Notes under the pieces: generated by a model | The model's database searches: none | What the model was told of the DNA's origin: nothing | What the model saw: the letters and a program-made list of their open reading frames with translations, nothing else | Shown: positions 46,551-58,849 of the stretch, piece after piece | How the letters are laid out: each line of letters starts with the position of its first letter | Numbering within the stretch: position 1 is the stretch's first letter | NCBI GenBank assembly: GCA_021234535.1 | Contig: CM037832.1 | Coordinates: 10,857,575 to 10,921,574 of the forward strand | Reading direction: 5' to 3' | Source: Stichopus chloronotus | Lineage: Eukaryota; Echinodermata; Holothuroidea; Aspidochirotida; Stichopodidae | DNA length: 64,000 bases | Made by a program: the position numbers and the translations under genes

Positions 46551-46989
46551 CTATACTGGTGTAATACAGTTGTGAATGAACAATTTGGAAAGCTGTCGTT
46601 TGAGACAACTGTAAAATCAGTCACATTTTGTGAACTGTATCAGTTAGTCTTAAAATAACAGTTTAAGGGTGATGAATGCTTTATGCATCCTAGGGCAGGA
46701 AAATTTCCCAAGTGTATATAGATACACCATGTGAAAATTTTCATACTTAACTACGTTGACACTGATCAATGAGTGAAGCTATAATTGTCCTTCCATTTTC
46801 ATTTTGATATACATCCACCCCCCCCACCCTCCTTCACTCCGCAATACTTCTCAAAAATAATAAACAAAGTCAGATGTCGGAAATGGAAAGAAAATAACTG
46901 TTCAGTGGTTTCTTGCTAATTGTCAAATAATACATAGTTTGTGATGAGAATCACTGTGTTGGTAATGGTTGGCTGTGAATCATATGATG

Positions 46990-47709
46990 TACATCTTCGA
47001 CATGTTCTTAAACCTAACCTTCCCAGCAGATGTATGTAGTATGTACGACTATGTTACGTATGACGTATGTATTATTTGACGTATGTACTATGTAACGTAT
47101 GTACGTATGTACGTTGTACGTAAATGTACGTATGTACTTATGTACGTATGTACGCTATGTACGTATGTACGTATGTACGTATGTACGTATTGTACGTATG
47201 TACTTATTGTACGTATGTACGTATGTACGTATGTACGTATGTACGTAATGTAGTATGTACGTAGCTACGTAGGTACGTAGGTACGTAGGTACGTAGGTAC
47301 GTAGGTACGTAGGTACGTAGGTACGTAGGTACGTAGGTCGTGTAACGTAGGTACGGTATGTACGAGGTACGTATTTACGTATGTACGTATGTATGTATTT
47401 TTTCCGAGATACACCGAACCATCTGCGGACAATTAGAGATTTGTTTCATCTAAGATCCAATGTGTCCATATTTATGAGTCTTTGTTAAGGTCTGATGATT
47501 GGCTCAATTTATCAGTCTAAGTAAAAGAACTATTGAGTGCCACTGAGTGTAAATGATTGCGTCGGCATACATGAATTTTAATAGCTTACAGCCTGTACGC
47601 AGACTGAGTCTGAATCCACGTGATAGTTCGTAGACGTTTGTATTACAAATGCAGTCAGAGATGGTGCGTGAGTAACACACGTCAGTTGTGAGGGCTAACT
47701 TAACCCTTG
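46990..47709 (+). repeat. Dispersed repeat carrying an expanded TACGTA array
   Basis: The segment 47400-47709 aligns with 49640-49953 in the same orientation: AGATTTGTTTCATCTAAGAT, CGGCATACATGAATTTT, TTTGTATTACAAAYRCAGTC and GAGCTGGTGC/GAGATGGTGC. A short stretch before the array (46990-47035) weakly matches 49590-49635. The two parts are separated here by a ~360-bp simple-sequence array, while the partner has only a few dozen bases. The array apparently expanded inside one copy. Confidence 0.65.
47036..47395 (+). repeat. (GTACGTAT)n to (GTACGTAG)n microsatellite array
   Basis: About 360 bp of 8-bp units containing the palindromes GTAC and TACGTA. The first part is GTACGTAT with indel variants, and from about 47265 the unit switches to GTACGTAG for roughly eight near-perfect copies before degenerating again. 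Strong self-complementarity makes hairpin or cruciform extrusion likely. Confidence 0.9.
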
Positions 47710-47714
47710 CTTAC

Positions 47715-49050
47715 ACCTATACATGCGAATGTTTGGGTCTATAATTGAAACTCATAGCGGCTACCAAAGCACAAATAAGGCAGATTCAGGGTTTTGAGGG
47801 TACAGTGCTAGAACAGTTTCTTTTTCAGGAGGACATTTCATGTGATTGAACAAAGTAGTAAGACTGGGGAAAGTGCAATCACTCATGAATGCCCCATACC
47901 TAGTGAGTTGATGTAGGGGGAGGGTCTGATCGAGTGATGGAAGGTGGTCAAGTTGGGCTTTGTGTGCTCATGAAGCTGACTTGACACTGAAAGAAACTCA
48001 CCGCAAAGAAAACACATTTTGACAGCACTTACTCGTTCACCTTGCAGCAGAACCGTAATTGGTGTAATACCACTTTTATTTGGGATTTATATTCATGGTT
48101 ACATCTTCAGTTGTGTCTATTTCTTTACTTGTGGTTATCTGTGACAGTCTCATTGACTTCCTCGAATAGACAGGTAAATGGAAACTTATGAATATAAACA
48201 GGGAATAGACATATACGTGTGTCAGGTCTCTTCATCTAAGTGAGCCACAATTGGGGGGGAGACAGAAGTTCTGACAAGGGCCATATTCCCCCATCCCCTC
48301 TCCTTGGTGCTGTCACTGGTGATTGTTAGTTGATGACTAAAATGTTAACTCTGCCGGAAGAGTTACAAGTACTGCTTGCTCCTCGCTTGAGCATGTTCTG
48401 TAATCTTGGTGCAGGTCTCTGCTTGCAGTATTGAATATATGCTACATGTAATGTTGGCTGTGTATCAGGAAAGTTTGTTCAATCATTGACACAGGGAGAA
48501 TGCCATTGCTGTGGCACATCATGTCAATTTTTCAATTTTACTCAACTAAACTGTAGGGTAATTTCACCTGACTGTCTGAAAAGCTAATTACATTGTAATT
48601 GTGTCACAGGTTTGATGAAGCCCAGAAGACAAGGTAGGCAGACCTGTGTGTGTGTTTTTCTTTCTCATTTATTCTACCAAAGTAAAAAATCATACTACAA
48701 AGAGAAATCAAACATTTAGTCGTATCGTCACACAAAATTAAATACGTGACTGACTTACCAGGTAGGAATGTCTCATTGTCATTTTATAGCCAGCAAATAC
48801 AACTGAGCACATACACTAAAGACAACAAATTCACAGTTTAAGCTTCCTTTATCTGCTGTAAGAACAACAGCGGACTTCCTCTCATTCCGGTGTACGCATC
48901 GTGTGAGGAAAGTTGTAATTAAGAAAACAAATGAAAATGAAGCTTTAACCATTTGCCTTGTATGGTACAAACTGTGATGACCTGGATACCTCTCAAAACT
49001 TGAATAAGACATTGATAATATTTTGGGCTAAAGTTTTGTATTCTTTTAAG
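47715..49050. other. Unassigned stretch, no gene seen
   Basis: No recurrent repeat or credible exon was recognised. Confidence 0.4.
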
Positions 49051-49057
49051 CCCTTAA

Positions 49058-49530
49058 AGCAGGATGTGCTGTTATTCCTGCATTTTCAAAGTGCCTGAAA
49101 GTTGTGGCTATACTTCTAACAGTTGTGAAAAAAAGTATAAAAGGTTACTGTACTGTGGTCCTTTTGTCTGACAATTGCCAAATTTGCTAAATATATGCTT
49201 AAATTGCATAAGAGTGTCATTGTGGTTATTTTGTATTTCATGTAAGGCGACCTTGAACTGACTTAAATAGGCTCATGCTTTTATAAGTAAAGGTTCTTCA
49301 GTCTATTTATTCCCCTTCTAATGGCTATTCACCTGAGATTTGAGATGGGCTCACATGAAGCATCTTACAGAAGTCCTGTATATTTACTATAGCAACTGAC
49401 TCTGCTAATTTTTAGTTGAAAAATCTTGATTAACACTCTAAGTAGTACTTTGCTCCTGAAAGAAATGTTGCATAGATGTAGTTTTCCAGGTTGGTATCAA
49501 TTTGAAAAGGAAGATGGTAGATTACTGACA
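49058..49530 (+). repeat. T4 repeat, copy 3
   Basis: Starts after TTAA (49054-49057) with AGCAGGATGTGCTGTTATTC and ends around CAGGTTGGTATCAATTTG and GATGGTAGATTACTGAC. In reverse complement it parallels 21293-21643 and 676-1000. It is longer than the other two through ~100 extra bases in the middle. The right-hand end again shows an acceptor-like TTTCCAG followed by a frame reading GWYQFEKEDGRLL. Confidence 0.55.
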
Positions 49531-49589
49531 AAGTACACACAGTGTACCACTTCACATGTGGAACACTTAGTTGCCACATGAAAGGTTGG

Positions 49590-49953
49590 GGATTAACATG
49601 CAACTTTCCAAGCAGGCATTGGTATGTACCGGTTTCCAAAGTAGGTACCGTAACACCTGCAAACAATTACAGATTTGTTTCATCTAAGATCCAAGCTCTT
49701 TATATTTATGAGTTTTTCTTCATGTTAGATGATTAACTTAAAAAGGCATGAAAATTTACATCTTAAGGAACAGAAGTTTTGAGTGTTACTGAGTGTAATT
49801 GATTACATCGGCATACATGAATTTTTAAAGTGTACAATCTGTGCAAAAATTTAGTCGGAATCCAAGTGATAGATCGCTGATGTTTGTATTACAAACACAG
49901 TCAGAGCTGGTGCATGAGTAAAAAACTTCTTTTGTGCTGGCTACTTTAACATG
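49590..49953 (+). repeat. Dispersed repeat, partner of 46990-47709
   Basis: The uninterrupted partner of the array-bearing copy 2.2 kb upstream. At the position of the TACGTA array it has only TATGTACCGG and GTAGGTACCG, which look like a plausible seed for the expansion. Direct orientation and proximity allow either two insertions of one family or a local duplication. Confidence 0.6.
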
Positions 49954-49959
49954 TGGCAT

Positions 49960-51085
49960 GAGGTTCATTGTCACCCCCTGGAGTGAGACCCTCAACATCA
50001 GATCTCTCCTTGTGTATTTTTAACACCCCTTTTCATTTCTTCTGTGTATAGTTTTAATTATGAAAGACATCACAGTAAACACTGCTTAATTCCTATGTAC
50101 TACATTCTCATCATAACATTCCGTAGCCCATTGGAAAACAGAAATGTCAGACACATTGCTCCAAATAAGTGAACTGGTCAAAAGAAATTTGCGTAAGTGC
50201 ATCAGGTGAGTTCTCATTGATCCATGCCAAAACACTTGATGACCAGTGTTACAGTAACAGAGAATGCTCTTCACTGTAGTATAAGCAAATGTTTAGAATG
50301 TAGCAAGGCAGATGTGCACTTTGACATGAACGAAGAACATACTTTCAAAACCTACCAAATTTCGGAGAATTTGGTTTTACTCTCAAGCTATTGGCTTCAA
50401 AACATGTGAGCCAAACAGTCACTTCTTCTAAGGACTTTTTTTTTCCAAGAAGTTGATCTTTAGATTAATTGTACACATCCTGTTAAGAACAAACAAACAA
50501 AGAATTGTAAACAAAAACAGGATGCTTGCAAACCACTGTAGCAAAAACACAAGGAAAAAACTAATGGCTGTTATCATTGCAACATTGTCACTGAAGGATA
50601 GCTCTAGAGAAAATTATGGCATTTCTTGTTTGTGTCTAACCAAGTGAAACTTGAAAGGGACAGTGAATCCAGTTTCAGCAATTCACATGTTTTTTGGATG
50701 GCAACTATGGTGAAAGAAGTGTGGATGCAAATTTGCCTGTCTTGGGCCCCATTTAAGCAGGCCAAAAAACACCCAAGGGATTTGTTCTTTTCTTCATGTT
50801 AATGAATGCTTATTGTTGAGATCACTGTGAAGGCATGTACTGTAGTTGAAGAATGCTTGACAAAGCAAGACACAGTTGGGTATGGTAAGACAACCAAACT
50901 GGGGTATTTTAGTACTGGGATGTATCAAGCCATCCACTCGATAGTTTCACGGCGTTGTTACATCATATGTCATGTGCACAGGCGTGATGTAGTTTAATTA
51001 ACACTCCAGTGACTAGTCCTTGTGCACCTTGGTGGTAATGGTTAGTATCTTGAAGAGATGGCAGATTGCCACAGAGTAATGTCGG
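49960..51085. other. Unassigned stretch, no gene seen
   Basis: No supported feature. A-rich and T-rich runs occur near 50435 and 50490. Confidence 0.4.
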
Positions 51086-51089
51086 AATA

Positions 51090-51960
51090 ATGATATGGGG
51101 ATGATATGAACGGTGTTCTTGATGATGATAGAGATTGGGAAGGTGATGATGAAAGATGATAATGATATAGACTAGTGATGATAAGGGGTTATCATGATTA
51201 TAAATGAGACATATCATGATGATTAAGAAAGTGATGAAGATAGTGATGAAGAGGATGATACTTAAACACGAAGCAAAACACGCTGAATACTAACAGAACA
51301 AGTCGCTACAGATTGTTTGTTTATACTAGGAATGTACATCACAGTCCCCTTGATTTTTTCTCGTTGTGTCTACTGTAAGATGTCGTACTTGTGAACATGT
51401 CATCTACATCGACTGATGTAGGTGTATGTTCCAATGGCGGTCATTTCTCCGGCCCTTGGAAGTGGTATTCGCCGCCAGTATGTTGAAGAGAATGAAAATC
51501 GCCCCTGAATAATGTTGGCTATAAATGCTGGGAGGAAAATGAAGATAATGGTTGTCATATTCATCGATGATACGGCGATGATGATTACGGTGATGAGGAA
51601 GATGATAATGGTCATGCTTTGTGATTATTATCATGATAAATGTGATGAGAATTAATAAAATGGTAATGATGAAGGTGATGATGGTAACTATGAGTATTCA
51701 GATGGTCATTATAACTATCGCCATGGTGATGATTGTGTTGATGATTAAGATTATAATGATGTTTGTGGTGATGTCTTAATTTTGATCATGGTGATGATAA
51801 TGAAATTTTTTCCATGATGATGATGTGATAATTATGGTATTGATGGTGCTTGTGATGATGACATGGTAAGGATTACTGGAAGTTGATAGTGACTCGGATG
51901 AAGATGATAATGACGATGCTCGCGATGATGCAGATGCTGCTCCTCCTGGTGAACTCCGCA
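51090..51960 (+). repeat. Degenerate GAT-rich trinucleotide tracts
   Basis: Two blocks, about 51090-51260 and 51525-51960, are dominated by imperfect GATGAT/GATAAT runs, separated by ~265 bp of ordinary sequence. Minus-strand frames rich in His, Ile and Ser arise from the repeat and should not be annotated as proteins. Confidence 0.75.
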
Positions 51961-52211
51961 CTCTTCAACAGGGAAGCCTCACCGATCTTGGTAGATGACG
52001 CTTTGTCAACTGTCGTTAGTCCCATGACTTTTTAATTGGATTCCCTGTATTGTTATTGTGCACCTCGGAAATAGTTTGGTATTTTTGTCAGCAGCGGATA
52101 GAGCACTTGCATAGCTTGCATGCCTCTCTGGTTACCCGTGGCATCATATTCATAACATATTGGAAATTAAAAATCTTTATGAATCCTATTGCTGCTTAAA
52201 TGTTTGTTTAG

Positions 52212-52451
52212 ATACAGCCAGAGTTGGATGTATTTCGGGCCCGTACTCCTGCGTGGCGTTCCGCCATTCAAAGAGCAGTTTTTGCCCCAACCGCCGAGGA
52301 GACCGCTACGACAACTCTTTTTTTTTTTTGTTCGGTGAGAGACTGCAGCAACTTTGATCTTGGGATGACTTGCCCTCTTGTGACAGTCTCAAGATGAGTT
52401 ACGTTCAGTCTGGCTATGAGTGCATCCCCGTTTTAGCGTGTGTCACGATAG
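52212..52451 (+). other. Candidate exon(s), weak
   Basis: From GTTTAG at 52211 the sequence turns noticeably GC- and CpG-richer, with an open frame reading QPELDVFRARTPAWRSAIQR up to a T-rich run. Downstream an ATG at 52394 opens 19 codons (MSYVQSGYECIPVLACVTI) and ends at ATAG/GTAAGC (52451/52452), a strong donor. The next acceptor-like TTTCTAATTTCAG (to 52532) would continue for only 17 codons before a stop. This may be a 5' exon of a gene, a non-coding first exon or chance. No homology was recognised. Confidence 0.22.
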
Positions 52452-52966
52452 GTAAGCGATTTACTGTGTTATCTTATCATCTTATGCTCGTTAATTTGTC
52501 AGCTTCGTCTACATGTTTGTTTCTAATTTCAGTTCAGGGAACGTCAGAAAGTCCAGGTTACATTGTTGCCAGGAGTTACTCCTGATTGTCCACAGTCCTC
52601 GGTGCGATACCCTAACTTCAGGGGGTGTTGTTTTGGTGCTAATCATTCTCTCTGCAGGCATCAGTTTCCATCCTCAAGGGGATGGTGCCTTTTTACATCT
52701 CTTCAAAAAGGATAAAAAGAATGATAAATTCCATCAGGCAGAAATTTATTTTTGGCATGCACCAGCAACAGCAGCATCTGTCAAGAGTCGTAGAATGCCG
52801 AACAGGATCTAGATAGCAGTCATTAGTGGATGGTAATGGAATGAATCAGAGAGCCAAAACATGCTGTCCGGCGGGATGATGAGTGTGATGATGAAGCGGC
52901 TCTCCGTCGGATCTAGCTGTCTGTTGGTTTCCTCTCAAAGTTTGTCGTTTTTCTGTGTTTTTAAAG

Positions 52967-53106
52967 GATGGCTAGACAGGATATGTATCGTAAAGTGGCC
53001 TCTTGGAGATCCGTTTCCTCGCACTGTAGTTACAACCAACGGAAACGGATGGGCTCCCCTCCTCGGCCTTCATCTTCTTCTTCGTCATCATCAACGATCT
53101 TGTCAG
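52967..53106 (+). other. Candidate exon, weak
   Basis: A good polypyrimidine acceptor (TTTTTCTGTGTTTTTAAAG) precedes a 140-bp segment of higher GC than its flanks. It ends at TCAG/GTATAA and is open throughout in the frame beginning ATGGCTAGACAGG. The peptide is basic, then has a run of eight serines (PPRPSSSSSSSSTILS), resembling a disordered linker. The 40-53 kb dispersed repeat begins 25 bp downstream, in the putative intron. I cannot name a family. Confidence 0.25.
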
Positions 53107-53130
53107 GTATAACCTGCTGCTTGCTCTTCT

Positions 53131-53243
53131 ATTTTTTTTTTTGTTCTTCTGCTGCTCTGCCAAGAGTTAGAATATCATCGAAAGTCTGCTTGTTTTGGGA
53201 ATGCAGTATGACCTATGACCCCAGCTTGGTCTGAAATATTCCA
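53131..53243 (+). repeat. Dispersed repeat, partner of 40521-40648
   Basis: Shares TTTTGTTCTTCT, CTGCTCTGCC, ATCATCGAAAGTCTGC, TTGTTTTGGGAATGCAG and TATGACCTATGACCCCAGC with the copy at 40.5 kb. Confidence 0.6.
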
Positions 53244-53249
53244 TTGACA

Positions 53250-53870
53250 GTTGTCATCATCCTCCCGTGGATGTAATTTGAATTCATGTTAGACCCGCAG
53301 TTGTGACTGCAGTTAGTATCGGCTACCTGCAGCCTCTTTGTAACGAAACACCAGGCAATGTTTTACTCCTGTCGAGAGGGTAAAGGTCAACCAGCATTTG
53401 GCAAGAGGAGAGACATGTAGCCTTGAAATTAGGTCAAGAACTAGGTCAGAGGTCTCGAATCACAGATGTCATATCAATGTTGTTTGAAAAAAAAATGTTT
53501 GTTGAAAGGATTTAATAGTTCAGCAGCAACATGTCTTTAGTCCATGCAACTATCAACTTTCTTGCTTTTTGTCTTTTAAGCAACAATTGAATGAATAGCA
53601 GTTTGTTCTTTCAGTCTTTTGTCCTGCACATCAGTTAGTTTTACACCATGGACAATTTCCAGGAGTTTTCTTTATGACTTGTGGCAAATTGTATTTTGTA
53701 TTTTTATTTTTGTCACTGTATTTGGATCATTGATTTAGAGATTTTACTGCATATTTTGGAACCAGTAAAATCAAGTCTCGAGTAATTTCAAAGTGTGGTC
53801 TGACTTCTGGGGAGTTTGTGCACACCAAGTTTTCCATACTTTCCAGATTTGATATTTAGCAGTTCCATTC
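53250..53870. other. Unassigned stretch, no gene seen
   Basis: No feature other than an isolated DR1-like AGGTCAGAGGTCT (one mismatch) at 53443-53455. Confidence 0.4.
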
Positions 53871-53878
53871 TGGTTTAA

Positions 53879-54127
53879 AGGCTGTATTGTATCACCCTAA
53901 GCTATATTTTTACCTCCCGGAAAGCAAAATTCTCTACGGGTTCTAAGTTACGGTACTCTTAGATTGACAGCAAATTTGAAAGATGCAGAGCAGCTCGTAT
54001 TACACAGCGTACACAGAGATCCATTGTTTTGATTACAAATGTGGAGGAATTTAAGACAGGCTGAGGGAGGGACTAGAGGTAGGTGGTTGGGAGAATTGAA
54101 ACTGTCTGGGGTGATGAGTTTTTGTCT
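53879..54127 (-). mobile_element. T1 MITE, copy 4
   Basis: A complete 249-bp element in the opposite orientation to copies 1 and 3. TTAA lies at 53875-53878 and 54128-54131. The left end is AGGCTGTATTGTATCACCC and the complement of the right end is AGACAAAAACTCATCACCCC. The interior matches copy 1 in reverse complement, including GTTACGGTACTCTTAGATTG and GAGGGAGGGACTAGAGGTAG. Confidence 0.9.
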
Positions 54128-54139
54128 TTAAGCTTAATT

Positions 54140-55735
54140 AATATCCATTCTGCAACTACCTCAGCATTTGAAGATTGCTGGCTTTCCTTATATGCATAAT
54201 GGTCCCAATTGTCATTTAGCATGTTAAATTAAAAGAAAGAGAAGAAACTAAATGTGTCAATAATTTGAAATTGTCTACAGAAACTAGAAGAACTGAACCT
54301 GAATGCAAGTACATCGAAGCCCCACTGGAATTGTGCACATGCATGGTGCAATAATCTGCCCAGTATATGAAAGTGAGATTGGTAACTTCCTACTGTGAAA
54401 CAAACATAACCTGAAGGCTGTGTACAATATAGGATCCCTCTCGATGGTGATTCACGTGAAACATTGAAGTGATAGTCTACCTCACTGTAGTCAATGACAG
54501 CTGTAATCTGTATCTACGGCTCTTCAATGATACGTAATACTGCCGCAGTGACAAACAGGCCTAGTAAAAGTTAGCAAACTGACACAACAGTGATGAATGC
54601 AACTCAGTTACCCACAACTCGTTTAAAGCTGTAATACTACCATTTTACTTCCACAGCAACATTTTTGGCATTATAGTGGGCCTAACCTTGCTTGCACTTC
54701 ACTTGTTCATGCCAACTAATAATTCAAACAAGGAGAAGGACGCAATGTGAAAGGGAGAAAGACACTGACTCGACTTTCTCTCTGTCTTGGTCTTTTATGT
54801 AGTATATATGCTATGTATGATTGCAAGGCAACATGTACTTGTGCTGTGCATGAGACAGTGCAAGTTTGAAGCTAGCACAGAATCCACCGAAGAGCCGATT
54901 CACTGCCGAACAGAATGTGAATCCTGTGGATGAAATCGTGTGCTCGATGTGTGCTCCAGTAATGCATTGGGTGGATCCAGACCTGGAATCCCATGCTAGC
55001 GTCACACTGATAGTGTCAGAGGGGAGATGGAAACCAACTTGGAGCAATCAGTAGAATCTCCCAGATTTCCCTGCAAGCAAGTCGGTGCTATTTTGAGTAG
55101 TACCCAGTAATACACACTGTGGTAAAATTCAAAGGATATGGCAAGCAGGCTAAAATGGCAGCTAGCACTTAGTGAAGCAGTGCAGTTGTCTGCATTGAGG
55201 GTTCACCTTCACAGTGAATCAGCACTCAAGCTGCATGCACGAAAATCTATTTCTTGGGCACCATCACATATGCAGAAGAGGAAAAAAGAGCACATCACAA
55301 GCTGATCCAGTGAGTCCAAGAATCAAAGCTATGGGCTTTTATTAAGCGGTGTATTAACACGCACTGGGTACTGTTATTTAATGAAGGGTACACTGGACCC
55401 ATTTGTGAGGGTGTGTTTTTCTATGAGGGGATCCTCCAAGACGATGAGTCCTCATCTATGCACGCAGCTCTCTAGCATTATTGTGTGTACCTAAGTCAGA
55501 CTGCAAAACACTGTAGCACACATATTATACACAGTAGGTTAATTCTTGTGCTTATGCCAACATTAGGCTAGACCTAGGCAACACCTAGCTATATGGGCCT
55601 ACACATCTTTGTTTACTTGGGTAGGACTACATTTAATGTTCAAAGTACACTGAAATGGGCAAGGTACTAGGATTTGTATGTGTAACATCTCCCCTCAATC
55701 CAGGGCTGGACCATAGATGAATTTCTGTTTTCTCA
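54140..55735. other. Unassigned stretch, no gene seen
   Basis: No recurrent element was identified and no convincing exon. Confidence 0.4.
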
Positions 55736-55739
55736 CTTT

Positions 55740-56480
55740 GTATTTGCATCATGTAATTTTCGTGTAGGCTGCATGTTCCGTGTATGTGTGCCATGTTTCA
55801 TGTAGGTCCACATTATCCATATGTTTCATGTTGATGTCCCATGTATATCTATGTGTTTCCTGTAGGCTACATATTTCATGCAGGCGTACATCATACATGT
55901 CCCGTTTATGTGTTCCATTTACATGTTTCATGTATGTATTGTTTCATGTTCATGTTTGTAGCATGTGTTCCACACATGGATGCACTTATTCAACCATGTT
56001 TATGCAAGCCTTGAATTCTGGGACATGTGAGTGCGACTGCACACCATCGCTCAAATCCTCAAATCACTGTGAGAAGTGCAATTTTTTGCATGCCTAGAAG
56101 AAAAATGAGAGCACAGGCATCTATGAAAGTTTTATAAAACAGCACACCTACCACACTTCTTAATTTCCTGAGTGTAATTCGTAGCACACCTGGAAAATCT
56201 AAAACTCAAAGCCTGTTTATGTACATCTGTCATGTGCATCTTTAATGATTGTATCATGTAAGCTGCGTGTTTCATGTAGACCCAGCCTACATGGATCATA
56301 TAGACCCAGCCTACATGTTTCATATACATGTTCTATGTTTATGTATTGTTACATGTTCCACGTATATGTATTCCAGTTATTCATGTAAACGTTTCATGTA
56401 CTTACTTCACATATACATGTTGCTAGTACACACATTTTATGTAGGCCCACATGTGCTTTGTGTTAACCTACATTGACTTT
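55740..56480 (+). repeat. Degenerate minisatellite (CATGTTTCATGTAGG-type), split by a MITE
   Basis: The words ATGTTTCATGTA, GTAGGCTACAT and ACATGTTCCA recur every 15-30 bp from about 55765 to 55985 and resume from about 56225 to 56475. The gap is the hAT-like MITE at 56005-56215. Within the right half a ~25-bp unit containing AGACCCAGCCTACATG is duplicated exactly (about 56280-56325). Unit boundaries are too decayed to state a single period. Confidence 0.65.
56005..56215 (-). mobile_element. hAT-like 210-bp MITE inside the minisatellite
   Basis: A reverse copy of 32739-32948, 211 bp. GTTTATG occurs at both junctions (55998-56004 and 56215-56221), a likely 7-8-bp target duplication and so consistent with hAT transposition. 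The interior keeps GGTGTGCTACGAATTACACT in complement and CACTGTGAGAAGTGCAATTT. Insertion postdates formation of the surrounding tandem array. Confidence 0.8.
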
Positions 56481-56489
56481 GAGGCAAAC

Positions 56490-58640
56490 TATGTAGACAG
56501 ATTATTCAGCAATGGATCTACAGCTGATAGCAAGTGCAGCATACGTCCATAATACATTTGGAAACAAATGTAACAACATAGATGTCGACCATGAGGATGT
56601 TACCATGACATTCATCACTTTGTCTTGTGAATATTTCATGAGTACAACACTATCGCGTGTCACGTTGACGAAAGTAATGCACAATGTTACTTTCTGACAT
56701 TCTTTTACGATAAAATGTCAAGAAAACCCACAGGCAGCAATGCTGCATGATCTCTCACTGCACATGAATGTGCATTTTTTTTTTTCTCAATAGTTGGAAG
56801 GGGAAACACAGTCTTTCATTCTTTCATTCATGATGAAAGTTGAAATGTTGAATTACTCTTTTTTTTCCTTGTATAGCATTGAGTGATAAGAAGGCATTGA
56901 GTATTATGGAGGTATTTTGATCCTTTTTCATGCACAGCAAGAGCAAACCCCTGTTTATCTAAACCCCTCTTCATAATGCCCAGAATATTTTGAATGGGAG
57001 AGTCTGCTGTTCCCACAAGGACCTCTCTTATCCCTTCCACATTCTCTAACCTAGACAGAACCAGTTATCAAAACAGCCCTGGGGAACCATCAAATATCTT
57101 CCAGAGGTTCTGCAAAACCACAAGAATTAAATCCTTCAGGTATTTTTTCCTGCTTCTGGAAGTCTTTTTTTTTTTCAGGATTCTGTTTTTCCTTTTTTCT
57201 GAAGTATTTTTCATCTTATTTATTGCCAACATTTGCGATCAAATGTAGATTGACCTGTTGACCCCTCTTTGACTGCTGTTGTTGCTTAGCTGTGTAAGAT
57301 AGCCCAGTACTTACTTCACATATTCTCGTTGTAGTGGCAATCATGTAGTTCGTGCGTACATGTATTATACATAGGAGGTGGCATAGTTGTCATGCAATGA
57401 TTTCTCTCTGTACTATATTGCTGCAGTTTTGAATTTCTGGCTTGCCTTTGTACAATGCTGTGGTTCTAAGAATTTTTTTCTCTCTTCTGTCAAATCAGAA
57501 AGGGACATCTCCCGGAAACAACTTCTTGCTTTGAAGCAACTTAAAAATCATGGGAAATCAGTTTGTTAAGCTTGAGTTGCATAATAGATGTCAACCGCCT
57601 GTACACAGTTGAACTTGGATGGTGATAATACAGATTAAAAGGATAAACTTTACATTTTATATTTTACACAGTGTAAAATCACCTGTCCACAGTACACCAT
57701 ATACATAAATTCCTTCTACTGTAGATGTAGGCCTTTGTATAGAGCCCATTAAATAACTAATACCTAGAGAGATTTTGTCAGATGAGATTCACATGTTTGC
57801 GATTAAATATTAGGGATAGGCTATAGGTAGGATGAATGGTTGTATCATGGGGATAAACCACATTTGTGGGATATCTCTAATCATTTATGGTCTTTCCAAG
57901 TAGACATTAAACCATGAGGTGATAATACAATACAGTGACATACTGCAGAAATGTTTGGAATCTTTGGAATGATTATAACGGCCGAACACTTCCGCAGTTC
58001 ACCTGAGTGTGCGGTCACATGCAGTCCCCATGATCATCCGGTAGAAGATGGTGAGTCACTGCTCAACATGAAGGACAAAAGTTACAAAGTTTCTATTTTG
58101 TGGAGAAGTAAGTTAAAGTATTATCATAGGAAGGTACATGTGTAAACGGTAACTCAGCCTTGTATTCCAGTGAGGATCTTAATTTAATGTCTTCATATAT
58201 CGATGCAGGTACTAAAATTAATGGTACCTCCAGGAAAGTGTTCCACAGAGCTGTAGTTAAAACTACAAACTTGTTTAACCCAGAATAAGTTCTTAAGGAA
58301 TATAAATGGGAGATATCTGGTAAAAAAGTTAAGATGTTGCTTGTCAGATGAGATTTTTTGAATGCTTCACTGCAAGATTATTTATTCCTTATAGATTACT
58401 GTTATACAGTTTGTGATTGAAGTGAGAAATTTGGTAAATTATTGCGTGACCATCTCTGGTCTTAATTGTTACTTCCAGCTCCCTGATTTTTTTTTTTTTT
58501 TGGTTGAGTGTCAAACTGAGTTAATTTTTGTCCTCATTCTATCTTATCTCATCCCCATACATAGTATACAGTTAGGAGATATTGTACTCCCTTGAGCAGG
58601 TAAAGTCACCAACAGTGACACTTAAATTGTAGCACACCTT
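56490..58640. other. Unassigned stretch, no gene seen
   Basis: T-rich tracts occur near 56780, 57165 and 58485. The frames present are short and unrecognisable. Confidence 0.4.
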
Positions 58641-58784
58641 AAACTTTAAACTCTTAAACCCTTGTAGTATTCAACCGAAACTTGGTGGGCCAGCAGCACT
58701 TATGTGGGGGTACCTCATGGTATACAAATGACATGGATTAGGATTACCCACTGGGGTTAGGGGATAAGATGGTGGGTTCCAAAA

Positions 58785-58828
58785 TGTATGTGTGTGTGTG
58801 TGTGTGAGAGAGAGAGAGCGTGTGTGTG
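58785..58828 (+). repeat. (TG)n(AG)n compound microsatellite
   Basis: TGTGTG run, then AGAGAGAGAGAG, then TGTGTGTG, lying at the edge of the 58.85-kb tandem array. Confidence 0.85.
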
Positions 58829-58849
58829 CATGCAACCGAACTTGTGTCA

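Noticed and set aside
51400..51961. His/Ile/Ser-rich frames at 51.4-52.0 kb
   Set aside because: They are translations of imperfect GAT repeats rather than genes.
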